In this document: piece after piece, positions 7,328 through 14,895 of the stretch
Position numbering within the stretch: the stretch's first letter is position 1
Layout of the letters: the number at the start of each line of letters is the position of its first letter
NCBI GenBank assembly: GCA_964390695.1
Contig: CAYMKI010000024.1
Location: forward strand, 1-29,907
Source: CAWACC01 sp964390695
Lineage (GTDB): Bacteria > Chlamydiota > Chlamydiia > Chlamydiales > Parachlamydiaceae
Direction of reading: 5' to 3'
Length of the DNA stretch: 29,907 nt
Made by a program: the position numbers and the translations under genes
Notes under the pieces: model-generated
The model's database searches: none
The model's input: the letters and a program-made list of their open reading frames with translations, nothing else
Told to the model about the DNA's origin: nothing

Positions 7328-8230
7328 ATGTCATATAGATATGCAGGGCTGGTATTTATATGCATGACCCATATGTTTGCTTTAGGCGGATTAGAACAGC
7401 TGGACTCAAAAACCGAAGGTTGTCAAAGCGAAGCTTCGATGGATCTTAGTGCTATCGACTATCAAAATGAAAGCTGGAGTAAATCTATAGCAGAATTTGC
7501 CTTCGGCAAAACCATAGGGGTCAATCAGGGGTATATAGGCCTTGGGATCATTGCCGCAAAGGCTATTCAAGAGAATGCCCAGCTATTTGGCGATGCTAGG
7601 GCTTTTTACTATTATAACAATCACTGGAGTGGCAGCTTGGGAATGGGGTACCGCTTTAGCTGCAGTGAGGTCAGTAATGAAAGTTATGCGATTTGGGGAA
7701 TCAATGCCTACTACGATTGCCTGGAAGCCAAATATGCGCATTACGATCGCAAAAACTTCCAACGCCTAGGTCTAGGGGTTGAGTATTTGAGTTCTTGCCT
7801 GGATTTTCGCTTCAACGGTTATATGCCGGTGGGAAAGAGTTATCAAAGAGGCGGGCGGCGGAATCATAGGTCTATGCTCTCTTTACCCTGGGGTGGCGAT
7901 GGAGAAGTTGGTATGGATTTTCCTATATGTGCAGACGCTATTTACGCTTATTTCGGCCTTGGAGGCTATTATTTTAAATTCAGGGACTCCTGCGGCGTAT
8001 CTGGCGTGCAAGCTAGAGTGGAAATCAGCTGGCAGGAGTTTATATCGGCGCAATTTCTATATACATACGACCATAAATTTGCTTCGAAATATCAGGGTAA
8101 GATCGTGTTAAACATCCCCTTAGATGTCATCATCAGATGCTTTTTTCCCGAGTCTGGAGATCTATACAATGATGAATTTTCGCCTTGGAAGGATTTGGTG
8201 AAGCGCAAATACACTCCTTTTGTACATTAG
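7328..8230 (+). CDS. Inverse-autotransporter (intimin/invasin-type) beta-barrel protein
   Basis: A 300-residue protein with a short hydrophobic N-terminus (residues 6-19, likely signal peptide), then alternating aromatic beta-strands typical of outer-membrane barrels. The pattern fits the inverse-autotransporter beta domain: FGDARAFYYYNNHWSGSLGMGYR, AIWGINAYYDC, RLGLGVEYLSSCLDFRFNGYMPVG, then the YAYFGLGGYYFKF and VSGVQARVEISW strands and a final IVLNIPLD. In intimin and invasin this barrel anchors a C-terminal passenger; none follows here, so it would act as a stand-alone porin-like or adhesive barrel. GCGAGGAATCAATT precedes the ATG. The stop codon is partly supplied by the MITE that begins at 8228. 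Several Cys residues recall chlamydial disulfide-linked envelope proteins. Confidence 0.75.
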   Translation: MSYRYAGLVFICMTHMFALGGLEQLDSKTEGCQSEASMDLSAIDYQNESWSKSIAEFAFGKTIGVNQGYIGLGIIAAKAIQENAQLFGDARAFYYYNNHWSGSLGMGYRFSCSEVSNESYAIWGINAYYDCLEAKYAHYDRKNFQRLGLGVEYLSSCLDFRFNGYMPVGKSYQRGGRRNHRSMLSLPWGGDGEVGMDFPICADAIYAYFGLGGYYFKFRDSCGVSGVQARVEISWQEFISAQFLYTYDHKFASKYQGKIVLNIPLDVIIRCFFPESGDLYNDEFSPWKDLVKRKYTPFVH

Positions 8231-8391
8231 ACTTATTTCGAAACTGGCTTTGGTCGTTAAAATTCCCATTTTTGGCATCTTTATCGTCAAATTTTTCGAC
8301 CCTAAGTCCACATATGCTCTCAAAATTTGCCGATAAATCTATCCAAAAATCATCAATTTTTCCAATCCAAGCCAGTTTCGAAATAAGTCTA
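8228..8391. mobile_element. 164-bp MITE with TA target duplication (IS630/mariner-like)
   Basis: The ends are perfect inverted repeats of 23 bp counting the flanking TA: the left starts TAGACTTATTTCGAAACTGG and the right (8369-8391) is its reverse complement. Inside the TA dinucleotides the element runs from 8230 to 8389. TA duplication is the hallmark of IS630/Tc1-mariner transposition. The AT-rich interior encodes no transposase. Removing the element and one TA would join CAT-TAT-TAG, giving the barrel gene one extra Tyr before a stop, so the insertion is almost neutral for the protein. Confidence 0.85.
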
Positions 8392-8493
8392 TTAGTCACT
8401 CCTCTTTTGTGCAAGTAAGGTGAGTTAGTAAAAACCTGCTTGACCTAGAGAATGGGAATTGGTTACATTTAAAAAAAAGCTTAGCGGTATGAT

Positions 8494-9051
8494 ATGGTTG
8501 AAGAACCTCATGAAAAGACTCCGGAAAAAAAACCTGAGCGGCCTATTGAATGCACTGAATGTAAGAAGCCTATAGCTGTATATTACACAGAAGTGATGGG
8601 ACACAATCTTACGCGTACGTGTATGTGTGCCGACTGTCCTGAATTGAAAAAGCGTTTATACGGTTCGCCTGAGGCAGCTGTTGGGCTGCCGGCCGGTGAA
8701 GCAAAAACCGGTTTGGCCTGTGGAAATTGCGGTACGACCTTGGAGGCTATCCGAGTGGGAGCCTCGATGGGGTGTTCGGAGTGTTATAAAGTTTTTGAGG
8801 ATGTCGTTCTTCTGGAAATACAATCTTCTGGTAAACTTGCGCCGCGGCTGGAAAATGCCAAAAAGACATTGCCCATCCATATAGGCAGAGCTCCTGGAGA
8901 GGTGCAAGAGCTAAATCCCTCCTTACGCTTATTGGCATTGAATGAAGCCTTAAATGAAACGTTGAAGCGGGAAGACTATGAACAAGCGGCATGGCTGCGG
9001 GACCAGATCAAGGCTTTAACCGAACAGCCGGAGAAAAAGAAAGATGAATGA
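8494..9051 (+). CDS. mcsA: McsA-like zinc-finger protein with UVR motif
   Basis: A 185-residue protein with two cysteine clusters: C20-x2-C23 with C43-x-C45-x2-C48, and C76-x2-C79 with C94-x2-C97. A C-terminal UvrB/UvrC-type motif follows at about 147-175 (NEALNETLKREDYEQAAWLRDQIKAL). This is the layout of McsA, the activator of the protein-arginine kinase McsB that tags proteins for ClpCP degradation in Firmicutes. The gene overlaps mcsB by eight bases, so they are translationally coupled. The same pair lies beside frr in Chlamydia genomes, as I recall them. The ATG at 8494 has only a weak ribosome binding site. Confidence 0.85.
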   Translation: MVEEPHEKTPEKKPERPIECTECKKPIAVYYTEVMGHNLTRTCMCADCPELKKRLYGSPEAAVGLPAGEAKTGLACGNCGTTLEAIRVGASMGCSECYKVFEDVVLLEIQSSGKLAPRLENAKKTLPIHIGRAPGEVQELNPSLRLLALNEALNETLKREDYEQAAWLRDQIKALTEQPEKKKDE

Positions 9052-10111
9052 AAAGAAGAATCTGTTGTTCCCTTTTTGCAAGTACGACTTGTGGACATCC
9101 AATGATAATCCTATCTGGTTAGCCTCGACTTTGAATCTGTATCGCAATATTGAAAAATTTAAGTTTCCCGCCAAGTTAGATGAAGAGCGTAGAAAGCAGA
9201 TCCTTGCCTTGCTGAGCAAGGAATTGATTTCTATGGATGGGTTTGTGCATCCGGAATTTATTAAGGCTGAAGAGATATCTTCGCTGCAAAAAGAGTATTT
9301 GACCGAGCATTTCTTGTCGAATCAGAATTTACATGCTGCCGGTATTGGAGAAGCTTTTATCCTCGACGAGCGGGGGGATAAAATGGTCTCCTTAAACCTA
9401 AGAAATCACCTGCAATTTGAATTTATCGATACGAAGAATGAAATCGAAAATTCCTGGAATCAATTGGTGAAGATAGAGACGGCTTTGGGAAAGATCATCA
9501 GTTATGCATATAATCCGGCTTTTGGATTTTTGACAGCGGATTTGACGCAATGCGGGACGGCGTTGCAAGTTTCGGTATATCTGCAATTATCAGCTTTAAT
9601 TCATACCGATCGCATTGATGAGGTGCTGGAGAAGCTAGTGGATGAATCTTTTGATGTGACGGGTATACAAGGTTCTCCTACAGAAGTAATCGGGGACATA
9701 TTGGTGATTTCGAACAACTATACTTTGGGGCTATCGGAGGAAAACATCATTTCTTCACTCCGTGCTGTTTCCACGAAGTTGCTGGTGGAAGAGCACGCAG
9801 CTAGAAACCAGATTAAACATAAGGGGAATGTAGAGATCAAAGACAAGATCAGCCGTGCTTTTGGCATCCTCATTCACTCCTATCAGATTGAAACAGTTGA
9901 GGCATTGAATGCTATCAGCCTGCTAAAATTGGGGTTGGAATTCGGATGGCTGGAGGGTATTTCTTTAGCGGAACTGAATCATCTCTTCTTTAACTGCCGG
10001 CGGGCTCATCTTCTATGTCAGTTCAATGAAAAAATTTCACAGGAAGAAATTCCGCATAAGCGTGCGGAATTTATCCACCAATTTTTAAAGAATGCGAAAG
10101 TCCACCTCTGA
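9044..10111 (+). CDS. mcsB: McsB-like protein-arginine kinase homolog
   Basis: A 355-residue guanidino-phosphotransferase-fold protein. Family landmarks remain: SLNLRNHLQ (117-124), LDQLVK-like WNQLVKIETALG, GFLTADLTQCGTA (161-173), GSPTEVIGDILVISNNYTLGLSEENI (210-235) and a C-terminal KRAEFI (339-344) resembling the phospho-arginine pocket. Known bacterial McsB proteins phosphorylate arginine on damaged proteins for ClpCP. Here several consensus catalytic or ATP-contact positions differ: SSRIRLARN appears as ASTLNLYRN (27-35) and TACPTN as TADLTQ. Glu214 is kept. Kinase activity is therefore uncertain; a regulatory or pArg-binding role is possible. The start overlaps mcsA, the usual arrangement. 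Confidence 0.85.
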   Translation: MNEKKNLLFPFCKYDLWTSNDNPIWLASTLNLYRNIEKFKFPAKLDEERRKQILALLSKELISMDGFVHPEFIKAEEISSLQKEYLTEHFLSNQNLHAAGIGEAFILDERGDKMVSLNLRNHLQFEFIDTKNEIENSWNQLVKIETALGKIISYAYNPAFGFLTADLTQCGTALQVSVYLQLSALIHTDRIDEVLEKLVDESFDVTGIQGSPTEVIGDILVISNNYTLGLSEENIISSLRAVSTKLLVEEHAARNQIKHKGNVEIKDKISRAFGILIHSYQIETVEALNAISLLKLGLEFGWLEGISLAELNHLFFNCRRAHLLCQFNEKISQEEIPHKRAEFIHQFLKNAKVHL

Positions 10112-10129
10112 ATTCGCTATAGAGCGAGT
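10112..10129. terminator. Short bidirectional hairpin between convergent genes
   Basis: ATTCGCT-ATAG-AGCGAGT forms a seven-pair stem with one wobble in the 17 bases separating mcsB from the convergent effector gene. It has no long U-tract, and its last base falls in the stop codon of the minus-strand gene. Confidence 0.5.
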
Positions 10130-11073
10130 TATGAGCCATGCTTGTTTTGGTACACGCTGTTTGGGTGTGCGAAGGCGATTTTAGCCAAATCTTCAGTGGA
10201 TAAATTCTCTACGATTCCGGCTGTATGATGTCCGTATTTTGCAAATTTCTTTTGGATCAGGGTGTTAGTCTCTCTCTTTTTACCACCTTCTTCTACAGAT
10301 GAGATGTGTTGTTTGACCCACGCACCTAAATTTTGTGCGTCTTTGAAAGATTCGGAGGAGGATACCTCTTTTTGCAAAAAGAATTTAGGGTATTGGGCGG
10401 TTTGAATGAAGTCGGCAGGAAACTTCTTCCAAGAAAGGTAACGCACTCCCTCTTGAGTATCTAGCGCTTCGCTATGTGAATTTAAAAAATCAAAGAGGTC
10501 TGTTCTCTTGGAAGAGCGGCTAAGCAGGTGAAAGCCAAAGGCCGAGCAGCTATAGCTATCCAGCTGCAAGCTTTCGTTGATTTTAACTCTGACATCTTGA
10601 AATTCGCTGGCTCTTCTGGCAGTGGGTATCCCTGCGACGTAAACCGTATCGAAGTGAGTGTTCTTGAGATCTTCGACGATATTCATGAAACGCTCATCCA
10701 TAGCGGCGTCCATAACCAGGCATTCTTTAGAATTTTCCCCGATGCTAATATCAACAGCAGTATAATGCACATCCGACCGGACTAGGACCTGTAGGCGATG
10801 GGGTTTGGTTTCAGGTGGCTGGGAGTGTAAGAGGTTTAAAAAATCTTTGAATTCATGTGCATCAACTACATAACCTTCAAAGTTCGCGTTTTTTTCGGCT
10901 CTTTTCAGCGATTTTAAATAAATCATCAATCGCAGCATTTCGTTTCGGTTACAGGCATGTTCCCTGGATTGATCTATAATTTTGGCCGATAATTCTCTGG
11001 TTTCTACATCCATGGCTTTGTGGATATCGGTTTGAAAAAGATCTCCAAGAGTGAGGAGATTATATAATTCCAT
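10129..11073 (-). CDS. YopJ-like (clan CE) effector, catalytic part
   Basis: The 314 residues from the ATG at 11073 contain a complete clan CE layout: His103 in VHYTAVDI, Asp122 in LVMDA, Gln170 five residues before Cys176 in SYSCSAFG. The His-to-acid spacing of 19 equals that of Yersinia YopJ (His109/Glu128/Cys172) and the Q-x5-C matches as well. YopJ proteins acetylate host kinases; related clan CE members are deubiquitinases or SUMO proteases, and the activity here cannot be chosen from sequence. No ribosome binding site precedes this ATG and homology continues upstream of it, so this start is probably not the ancestral one. It is paralogous end to end with the 11848-12981 protein. Confidence 0.65.
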   Translation of the reverse strand: MELYNLLTLGDLFQTDIHKAMDVETRELSAKIIDQSREHACNRNEMLRLMIYLKSLKRAEKNANFEGYVVDAHEFKDFLNLLHSQPPETKPHRLQVLVRSDVHYTAVDISIGENSKECLVMDAAMDERFMNIVEDLKNTHFDTVYVAGIPTARRASEFQDVRVKINESLQLDSYSCSAFGFHLLSRSSKRTDLFDFLNSHSEALDTQEGVRYLSWKKFPADFIQTAQYPKFFLQKEVSSSESFKDAQNLGAWVKQHISSVEEGGKKRETNTLIQKKFAKYGHHTAGIVENLSTEDLAKIAFAHPNSVYQNKHGS

Positions 11074-11202
11074 GGAAAAGGGCGTATCGAAATTAAACAG
11101 GGATTTTTTTTGCTCGAGGAAATATTTATTTACGATTTCATGCAGCGATTTGCCTTTGAAGTCTTGTAATATCGAGAATGCAAAGGGGAAATCAGAGGTT
11201 AA

Positions 11203-11724
11203 TTACGAAAATTTACGTAAGGACTCCCCTATTTTTTCTCTGATATCTTCGGGTTTTTCATTCCATATTTGAGGGTCTTGGGTAAGAGGTTTCTTGGCGT
11301 TATTCCAGAGTTTAGCGACTCTAGTATTTTTGAAATCTTGAGTTACTGCACTCGTAGCGGTTTCAATGGAAAGAGTGGGATGGGATTGGAAGCCTTGGGA
11401 AATTTGGCGTGGGGCGTCGACAAGTTTGATTTTGGAGTAGTAGGATGAGGATTTGGATGCGGAGATACCATTCAGGCTATTGCGAATGGAAAGTGAGGAA
11501 AAGGCTTCGGTGCTGATCTGGTGGGTAGTTGATGCTGATGTGGAAGATTCATTTGTAAATGAGGCAAAGGTGAAGGAGGTGCTTTGCGAAACTTGCTGCT
11601 TTGAACGAGTTTCGGTTTTTTTGGTAAAACCGCTCGTTCTTAAGGAAGAAGAGCTTTGGGTGAGTGTATACAAGGTATTGGGGTTATTATTTTCTTGTAT
11701 ATTACTAAATGAATTGGTATACAT
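11203..11724 (-). CDS. Ser/Thr-rich N-terminal part of the split effector
   Basis: A 173-residue frame with AAGG seven bases before its ATG at 11724. The first ~110 residues are rich in Ser, Thr, Asn and Gln with little hydrophobic content, which is typical of type III secretion N-termini and disordered effector leaders. The last ~40 residues (PQIWNEKPEDIREKIG) begin to resemble the region before the conserved domain in the paralog (DPQALKDDIQTAV). It ends at TAA 11203-11205 and continues in frame as the catalytic part. Alone it would be a secreted leader with no domain. Confidence 0.6.
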   Translation of the reverse strand: MYTNSFSNIQENNNPNTLYTLTQSSSSLRTSGFTKKTETRSKQQVSQSTSFTFASFTNESSTSASTTHQISTEAFSSLSIRNSLNGISASKSSSYYSKIKLVDAPRQISQGFQSHPTLSIETATSAVTQDFKNTRVAKLWNNAKKPLTQDPQIWNEKPEDIREKIGESLRKFS

Positions 11725-11775
11725 ATACTTAACCTTATGATTTATTTTAAATCAATTTATAATATTGTATTAAAA

Positions 11776-11781
11776 TATAAT
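11776..11781 (+). promoter_or_regulatory. Candidate -10 box in the shared effector promoter region
   Basis: A perfect TATAAT occurs 66 bases before the effector start at 11848, within the 123-base very AT-rich space shared by the divergent effector genes. No good -35 is seen, and AT-rich DNA makes chance matches likely. Confidence 0.3.
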
Positions 11782-11847
11782 GTTTAGAATTAAATAAAAA
11801 GTGTGTTAATCTTTCTTAAAGATGATGTGTTTTTTAAAGGATGTTGT

Positions 11848-12981
11848 ATGATTAATGCGAGCCGAGAGATTCCAAGTAATTCATTCATGTCCGGTAATGC
11901 GGAATTTCAGACCGATAATTCAACCCTTACCCAAAAGCAAAAAAAAGTATTAGATACTGCTATCAAAAGATTACAGGGTAAATTTGAACAAGGTCTAACA
12001 GATCCACAAGCTTTAAAAGACGATATTCAAACAGCTGTGTATTTATGTGAAAATCAACAGCTCAAAACAACTAGCATGGAATCAATCAAAGCTGATTGTA
12101 AATATAAGACACTCACGGAAATCAAAAATAAATATTTTTCATGTCAAAATCGTGGCTATGAGGATGCTTTTTTAAGTCGATTGACCGATTGTCTTACCAA
12201 CCATGCTGCCACTCTTGAAAAAATGGGGGATATCGAAAAAGCTCGATTGAAGTCGCTCATCACCTCCTCGCAGTTGGAGTGGAGTCCTGTTAAACGTGAT
12301 GAGATGCTCAGGCTGCTCATGCATAAGTGCAGCCTCGAACGTCAAGGAAAAGGTAAATCTTTTCAAGGTTATGTTATCGATGTGTCTGAGTTGCCGGCAT
12401 TTATACAAGCCCTAGAGATGGGTGGGTTAAAGGGCCCAGCCCACAAGCGAGTACAGCTTATGGTGCGCAACGAAGTGCACTATACAGCCGTGGAGATCGA
12501 GTGGGATCCAAAGGCGCGCAAATGTTGCATCATGGATGCTTATGGCGAACCCAAAGCTTTGGTTGTGGAAAAGGCATTTATACAAGCTGGGTTCCAGGTA
12601 TTTACTGTAGGCACCGGTGAGACAGTGCAAAAAGATACACGCAGCTGTTCGATTTTTTCCTTGGATCATTTGCTGCAATCATCCAAGCGGCCTGAATTTT
12701 TTGCGTTTTTGGAACAGGCAGCCAAGTTCCATCCTGATGAAAACGTATGGAAAATCAGCTGGTATGATATGCCGGCTAGATTTGTGCGATTTGCCCAATC
12801 AGAGGATTTTATCAGGCAATATAGCATCCACAATCCCTATATGGCTTCTTCGAGGATAGTTATAAATACTACCGAGTCAAAATTGGCGGCGTATAACTCA
12901 AAAGTCTTGCAGCTATTGAAGGACCTGTCCGACGAGCAGGTGCAAAAAATCGCTTGCAGCCATTTTTACTCCAGTTATTGA
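11848..12981 (+). CDS. YopJ-like (clan CE) effector, intact paralog
   Basis: A 377-residue protein with a polar, Ser/Asn-rich N-terminus, a helical linker and a clan CE domain: His211 in NEVHYTAVEIEW, Asp230 in CCIMDAYGE, Gln261 and Cys267 in QKDTRSCSIFSLDHLL. His-to-Asp spacing is 19 and Gln-to-Cys is Q-x5-C, both as in YopJ. The most likely role is a type III secreted acetyltransferase or ubiquitin-like protease acting in the host cell. AAGGA six bases before the ATG at 11848 favours this start over an in-frame GTG at 11803. The neighbouring minus-strand gene is a divergent paralog, similar from KYF (mid-protein) to the C-terminus (LSDEQVQKIA against LSTEDLAKIA). No signal peptide or membrane segment. 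Confidence 0.7.
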   Translation: MINASREIPSNSFMSGNAEFQTDNSTLTQKQKKVLDTAIKRLQGKFEQGLTDPQALKDDIQTAVYLCENQQLKTTSMESIKADCKYKTLTEIKNKYFSCQNRGYEDAFLSRLTDCLTNHAATLEKMGDIEKARLKSLITSSQLEWSPVKRDEMLRLLMHKCSLERQGKGKSFQGYVIDVSELPAFIQALEMGGLKGPAHKRVQLMVRNEVHYTAVEIEWDPKARKCCIMDAYGEPKALVVEKAFIQAGFQVFTVGTGETVQKDTRSCSIFSLDHLLQSSKRPEFFAFLEQAAKFHPDENVWKISWYDMPARFVRFAQSEDFIRQYSIHNPYMASSRIVINTTESKLAAYNSKVLQLLKDLSDEQVQKIACSHFYSSY

Positions 12982-13078
12982 ATGGTTGCCACAAAAAGAC
13001 GAATGAAAAAAGCTGACAGGTACCATTGAAGTACGTTGTAATCGTGAGTTTGTAGATGGCAGCTCGGTTCGATAGGGG

Positions 13079-13114
13079 ACATGGTTTACATTCGATTCAC
13101 CAACATGGTTTACA
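13079..13114 (+). repeat. Direct repeats, possible insertion-sequence end
   Basis: ACATGGTTTACA occurs at 13079-13090 and again at 13103-13114. Boxes of this kind are common at ends of some insertion sequences, but no transposase frame is left next to it. The 12982-13723 stretch holds no gene I can support; it carries this and three other repeat elements. Confidence 0.35.
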
Positions 13115-13254
13115 CTTTGTTGATGATTCTTTATCTAATACATAAGTCAATATCCATATAACTTCGACTAACGGGTCTGAAGCTTGGACTTCTAATTAAT
13201 TTTGGTCAGGCTTGCGTAAAAGATGGGGTTCATAGGGTCGTTAATGGCTTATAG

Positions 13255-13435
13255 CCTTTGCGCCTTAGCGTCTTTGCTTCTTTGCGTTTCAATAGGTTAC
13301 ACAAGAGGTCTATTATAAATAACAAGATAGACAAGATCGCCTACATTCAATTTGGATAAGGTTTTCACAAATACGAAGTTGTTACATAACTAAAAAAAAC
13401 GCAAAGAAGCGAAAGACGCAAAGGAGCAAAGAAGG
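13255..13435. repeat. Inverted-repeat element of CTTTGCG/CGCAAAG units
   Basis: The left arm (13255-13289) is built of CTTTGCG-like units and the right arm (13397-13435) is its reverse complement, AAACGCAAAGAAGC-GAAAGACGCAAAGG, with a one-base insertion and few mismatches. About 107 AT-rich bases lie between. The unit type is seen as a dispersed repeat in many unrelated bacterial genomes. No coding frame spans it. Confidence 0.7.
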
Positions 13436-13572
13436 GCAACATAGCACCTCACTTAGGGTAATAAGGTGTTTCCACGTCCTCTACGCTATTGTGTCTGCAT
13501 TATGTTCGGCTTGCTAAATAGCCGTAAGAAGGGTAGATGTGCATAAGACCCCGCTCAATTATCTTCTGAGCT

Positions 13573-13610
13573 CACACTTCTCTCACTGTCCTCACTGATC
13601 TCAGTGGTTA
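13573..13610. repeat. Partial copy of the 1894-1998 repeat family
   Basis: On the minus strand it reads AACCACTGAGATCAGTGAGG followed by ACAGTGAGAGAAGTG, which parallels the left arm of the element at 1894 (AACCACAGAGCTCTCCGAGG then ACACAGAAAG). Only one arm is seen here. Confidence 0.5.
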
Positions 13611-13655
13611 TATTTGTTTCTGTTGAGATTTAGGATCAGGAATTAAGAAGAATTC

Positions 13656-13716
13656 GGGCATGGGCAAGGGCAAGGAAATGAATTATGCAAGACGTCTATT
13701 AATTCGGCAAGAGGTC
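13656..13716 (+). repeat. Third copy of the hexamer-linked repeat
   Basis: GGGCAT-GGGCAA-GGGCAA is followed by the same GGAAATGAATTATGCAAGA block that ends the 5346-5648 element, then by a second partial box GGCAAGAGGTC at 13706-13716. It ends just before the desaturase stop codon. Confidence 0.7.
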
Positions 13717-13723
13717 TACTAAC

Positions 13724-14809
13724 CTATATCACAAGGATTAGATCGCGGGCATCGCTGCGCCCGAGTTCCTTTAAGCGGAGATAATGGGAGTGTAAAGCAG
13801 CTCGGAAGCTGGGATGGTGATGATAGGGCAAGCCATATTCTTGGGCGGTTTCCTGCACAATCTTTTGCAGGGCAGGATAATGCACATGGCAGATGTGGGG
13901 AAAGAGGTGGTGTTCGATTTGGAAATTTAAGCCTCCTAGCAGATGTGTTAAAAATTTATTATGTGTGGCAAAATTCGAAGTTGTCATCATTTCATGCGCC
14001 GCCCAATTCATAGGAATGCGCCCATTTTGGTCTGGTTGGGTGTAGTGTACATTTTGGACCACATGCGCGAGTTGAAAAACTATGGCTACGGAAATTCCTG
14101 CCGCAGCCTGTGCGCAAAGATAACCGAAGAGGATGATGCCGGGAGAGTAAGGCAGCCAGAGCAAGGGCAGCCCTATTAGCCAGAATAGGTTAAAAAATTT
14201 ACCCAGGAAAAATACGGCTATATCCGATGTTTTGGCTTTGCCTTGCTTGATGTGGTCGAAGAAGAGCACGTAATCACTGTATAAAACCCAGTTAGCAGAG
14301 GCCAAAGCGTACAGAAAAAAAGCGTAGATGTGTTGATAATAGTGGAAAGGCAGCCTTGGATCGATAGGATTGAGGCGTAATAAGGGGGCTTTATCAATAT
14401 CATTATCATAGCCGGGAATATTCGTATAGGTGTGGTGCCAGAGGTTATGGCTTATTCTCCACACATAAGAACTCGTACCATTGATATCATAGAGATAACC
14501 TAGTAGTCTGTTAACCCATGGAACAGATGCATAGGCGTTATGCAAGGCATCGTGTACGATATTAAAGTTCATTAATCCAGTCATGACGCCAAAGGCCATA
14601 AATAAGAGAATGTATCCGAGCGGATGAAAATAACCCGACATCATGGCGGCATATAAGACCAGTTGCAGCGATAAAAAAATGCCTGTTTTCACCCACATCA
14701 ATGCGTTGGCATTTTTTGAAGAGCCCGTGCGTTCGAAATATTCTTGCACTCGGAGCTTAAGCGTTTTATAGAAGTCCTCGTGCTGCAAATCTTCGAATTT
14801 TAGTCTCAT
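13724..14809 (-). CDS. Membrane fatty-acid desaturase (front-end type)
   Basis: A 361-residue integral membrane diiron enzyme with the three histidine boxes in order: HDALH (86-90), HNLWHH (121-126) and QIEHH (297-301). The Gln at the start of the third box is typical of front-end (delta-5/delta-6, linoleoyl-CoA type) desaturases. Hydrophobic segments fall at about 42-60, 64-82, 160-185, 198-220 and 224-250. It would insert a double bond into membrane or host-derived acyl chains using oxygen and an electron donor; no cytochrome b5 domain is fused. GGGGA precedes the ATG. It follows the bio operon's last gene by 86 bases on the same strand, so cotranscription is possible. Its acyl substrate is unknown. 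Confidence 0.85.
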   Translation of the reverse strand: MRLKFEDLQHEDFYKTLKLRVQEYFERTGSSKNANALMWVKTGIFLSLQLVLYAAMMSGYFHPLGYILLFMAFGVMTGLMNFNIVHDALHNAYASVPWVNRLLGYLYDINGTSSYVWRISHNLWHHTYTNIPGYDNDIDKAPLLRLNPIDPRLPFHYYQHIYAFFLYALASANWVLYSDYVLFFDHIKQGKAKTSDIAVFFLGKFFNLFWLIGLPLLWLPYSPGIILFGYLCAQAAAGISVAIVFQLAHVVQNVHYTQPDQNGRIPMNWAAHEMMTTSNFATHNKFLTHLLGGLNFQIEHHLFPHICHVHYPALQKIVQETAQEYGLPYHHHPSFRAALHSHYLRLKELGRSDARDLILVI

Positions 14810-14895
14810 GGCTTTTCCCCGTTTTGTTGAGGCAGTTTAGGTTTTCTTTATGTTCTGGTGTATACGATAAAAGGCATAGTATGAGCAAGGATAAA

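Larger units (their letters stand above)
10129..11724 (-). pseudogene. YopJ-like effector gene split by one in-frame TAA
   Basis: The two minus-strand frames 11724-11203 and 11202-10129 are in the same register and are separated only by TAA at 11203-11205. The 43 codons between that TAA and the next ATG (11073) stay open and encode FKGKSLHEIVNKYF, which aligns with YKTLTEIKNKYF in the intact paralog at 11848-12981. Homology therefore runs upstream of the only ATG of the 3' part. Read through, the protein would have about 530 residues. Explanations: a nonsense mutation, a sequencing error in this draft, or stop readthrough. The two pieces are described separately below. Confidence 0.8.

Noticed and set aside
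8133..8414. Minus-strand 93-codon frame over the MITE
   Set aside because: It is created by the MITE interior and the barrel gene's shadow; no transposase motif is visible.
13010..13130. Full insertion sequence with ACATGGTTTACA boxes
   Set aside because: Neither strand holds a transposase-length frame; only short direct repeats remain.
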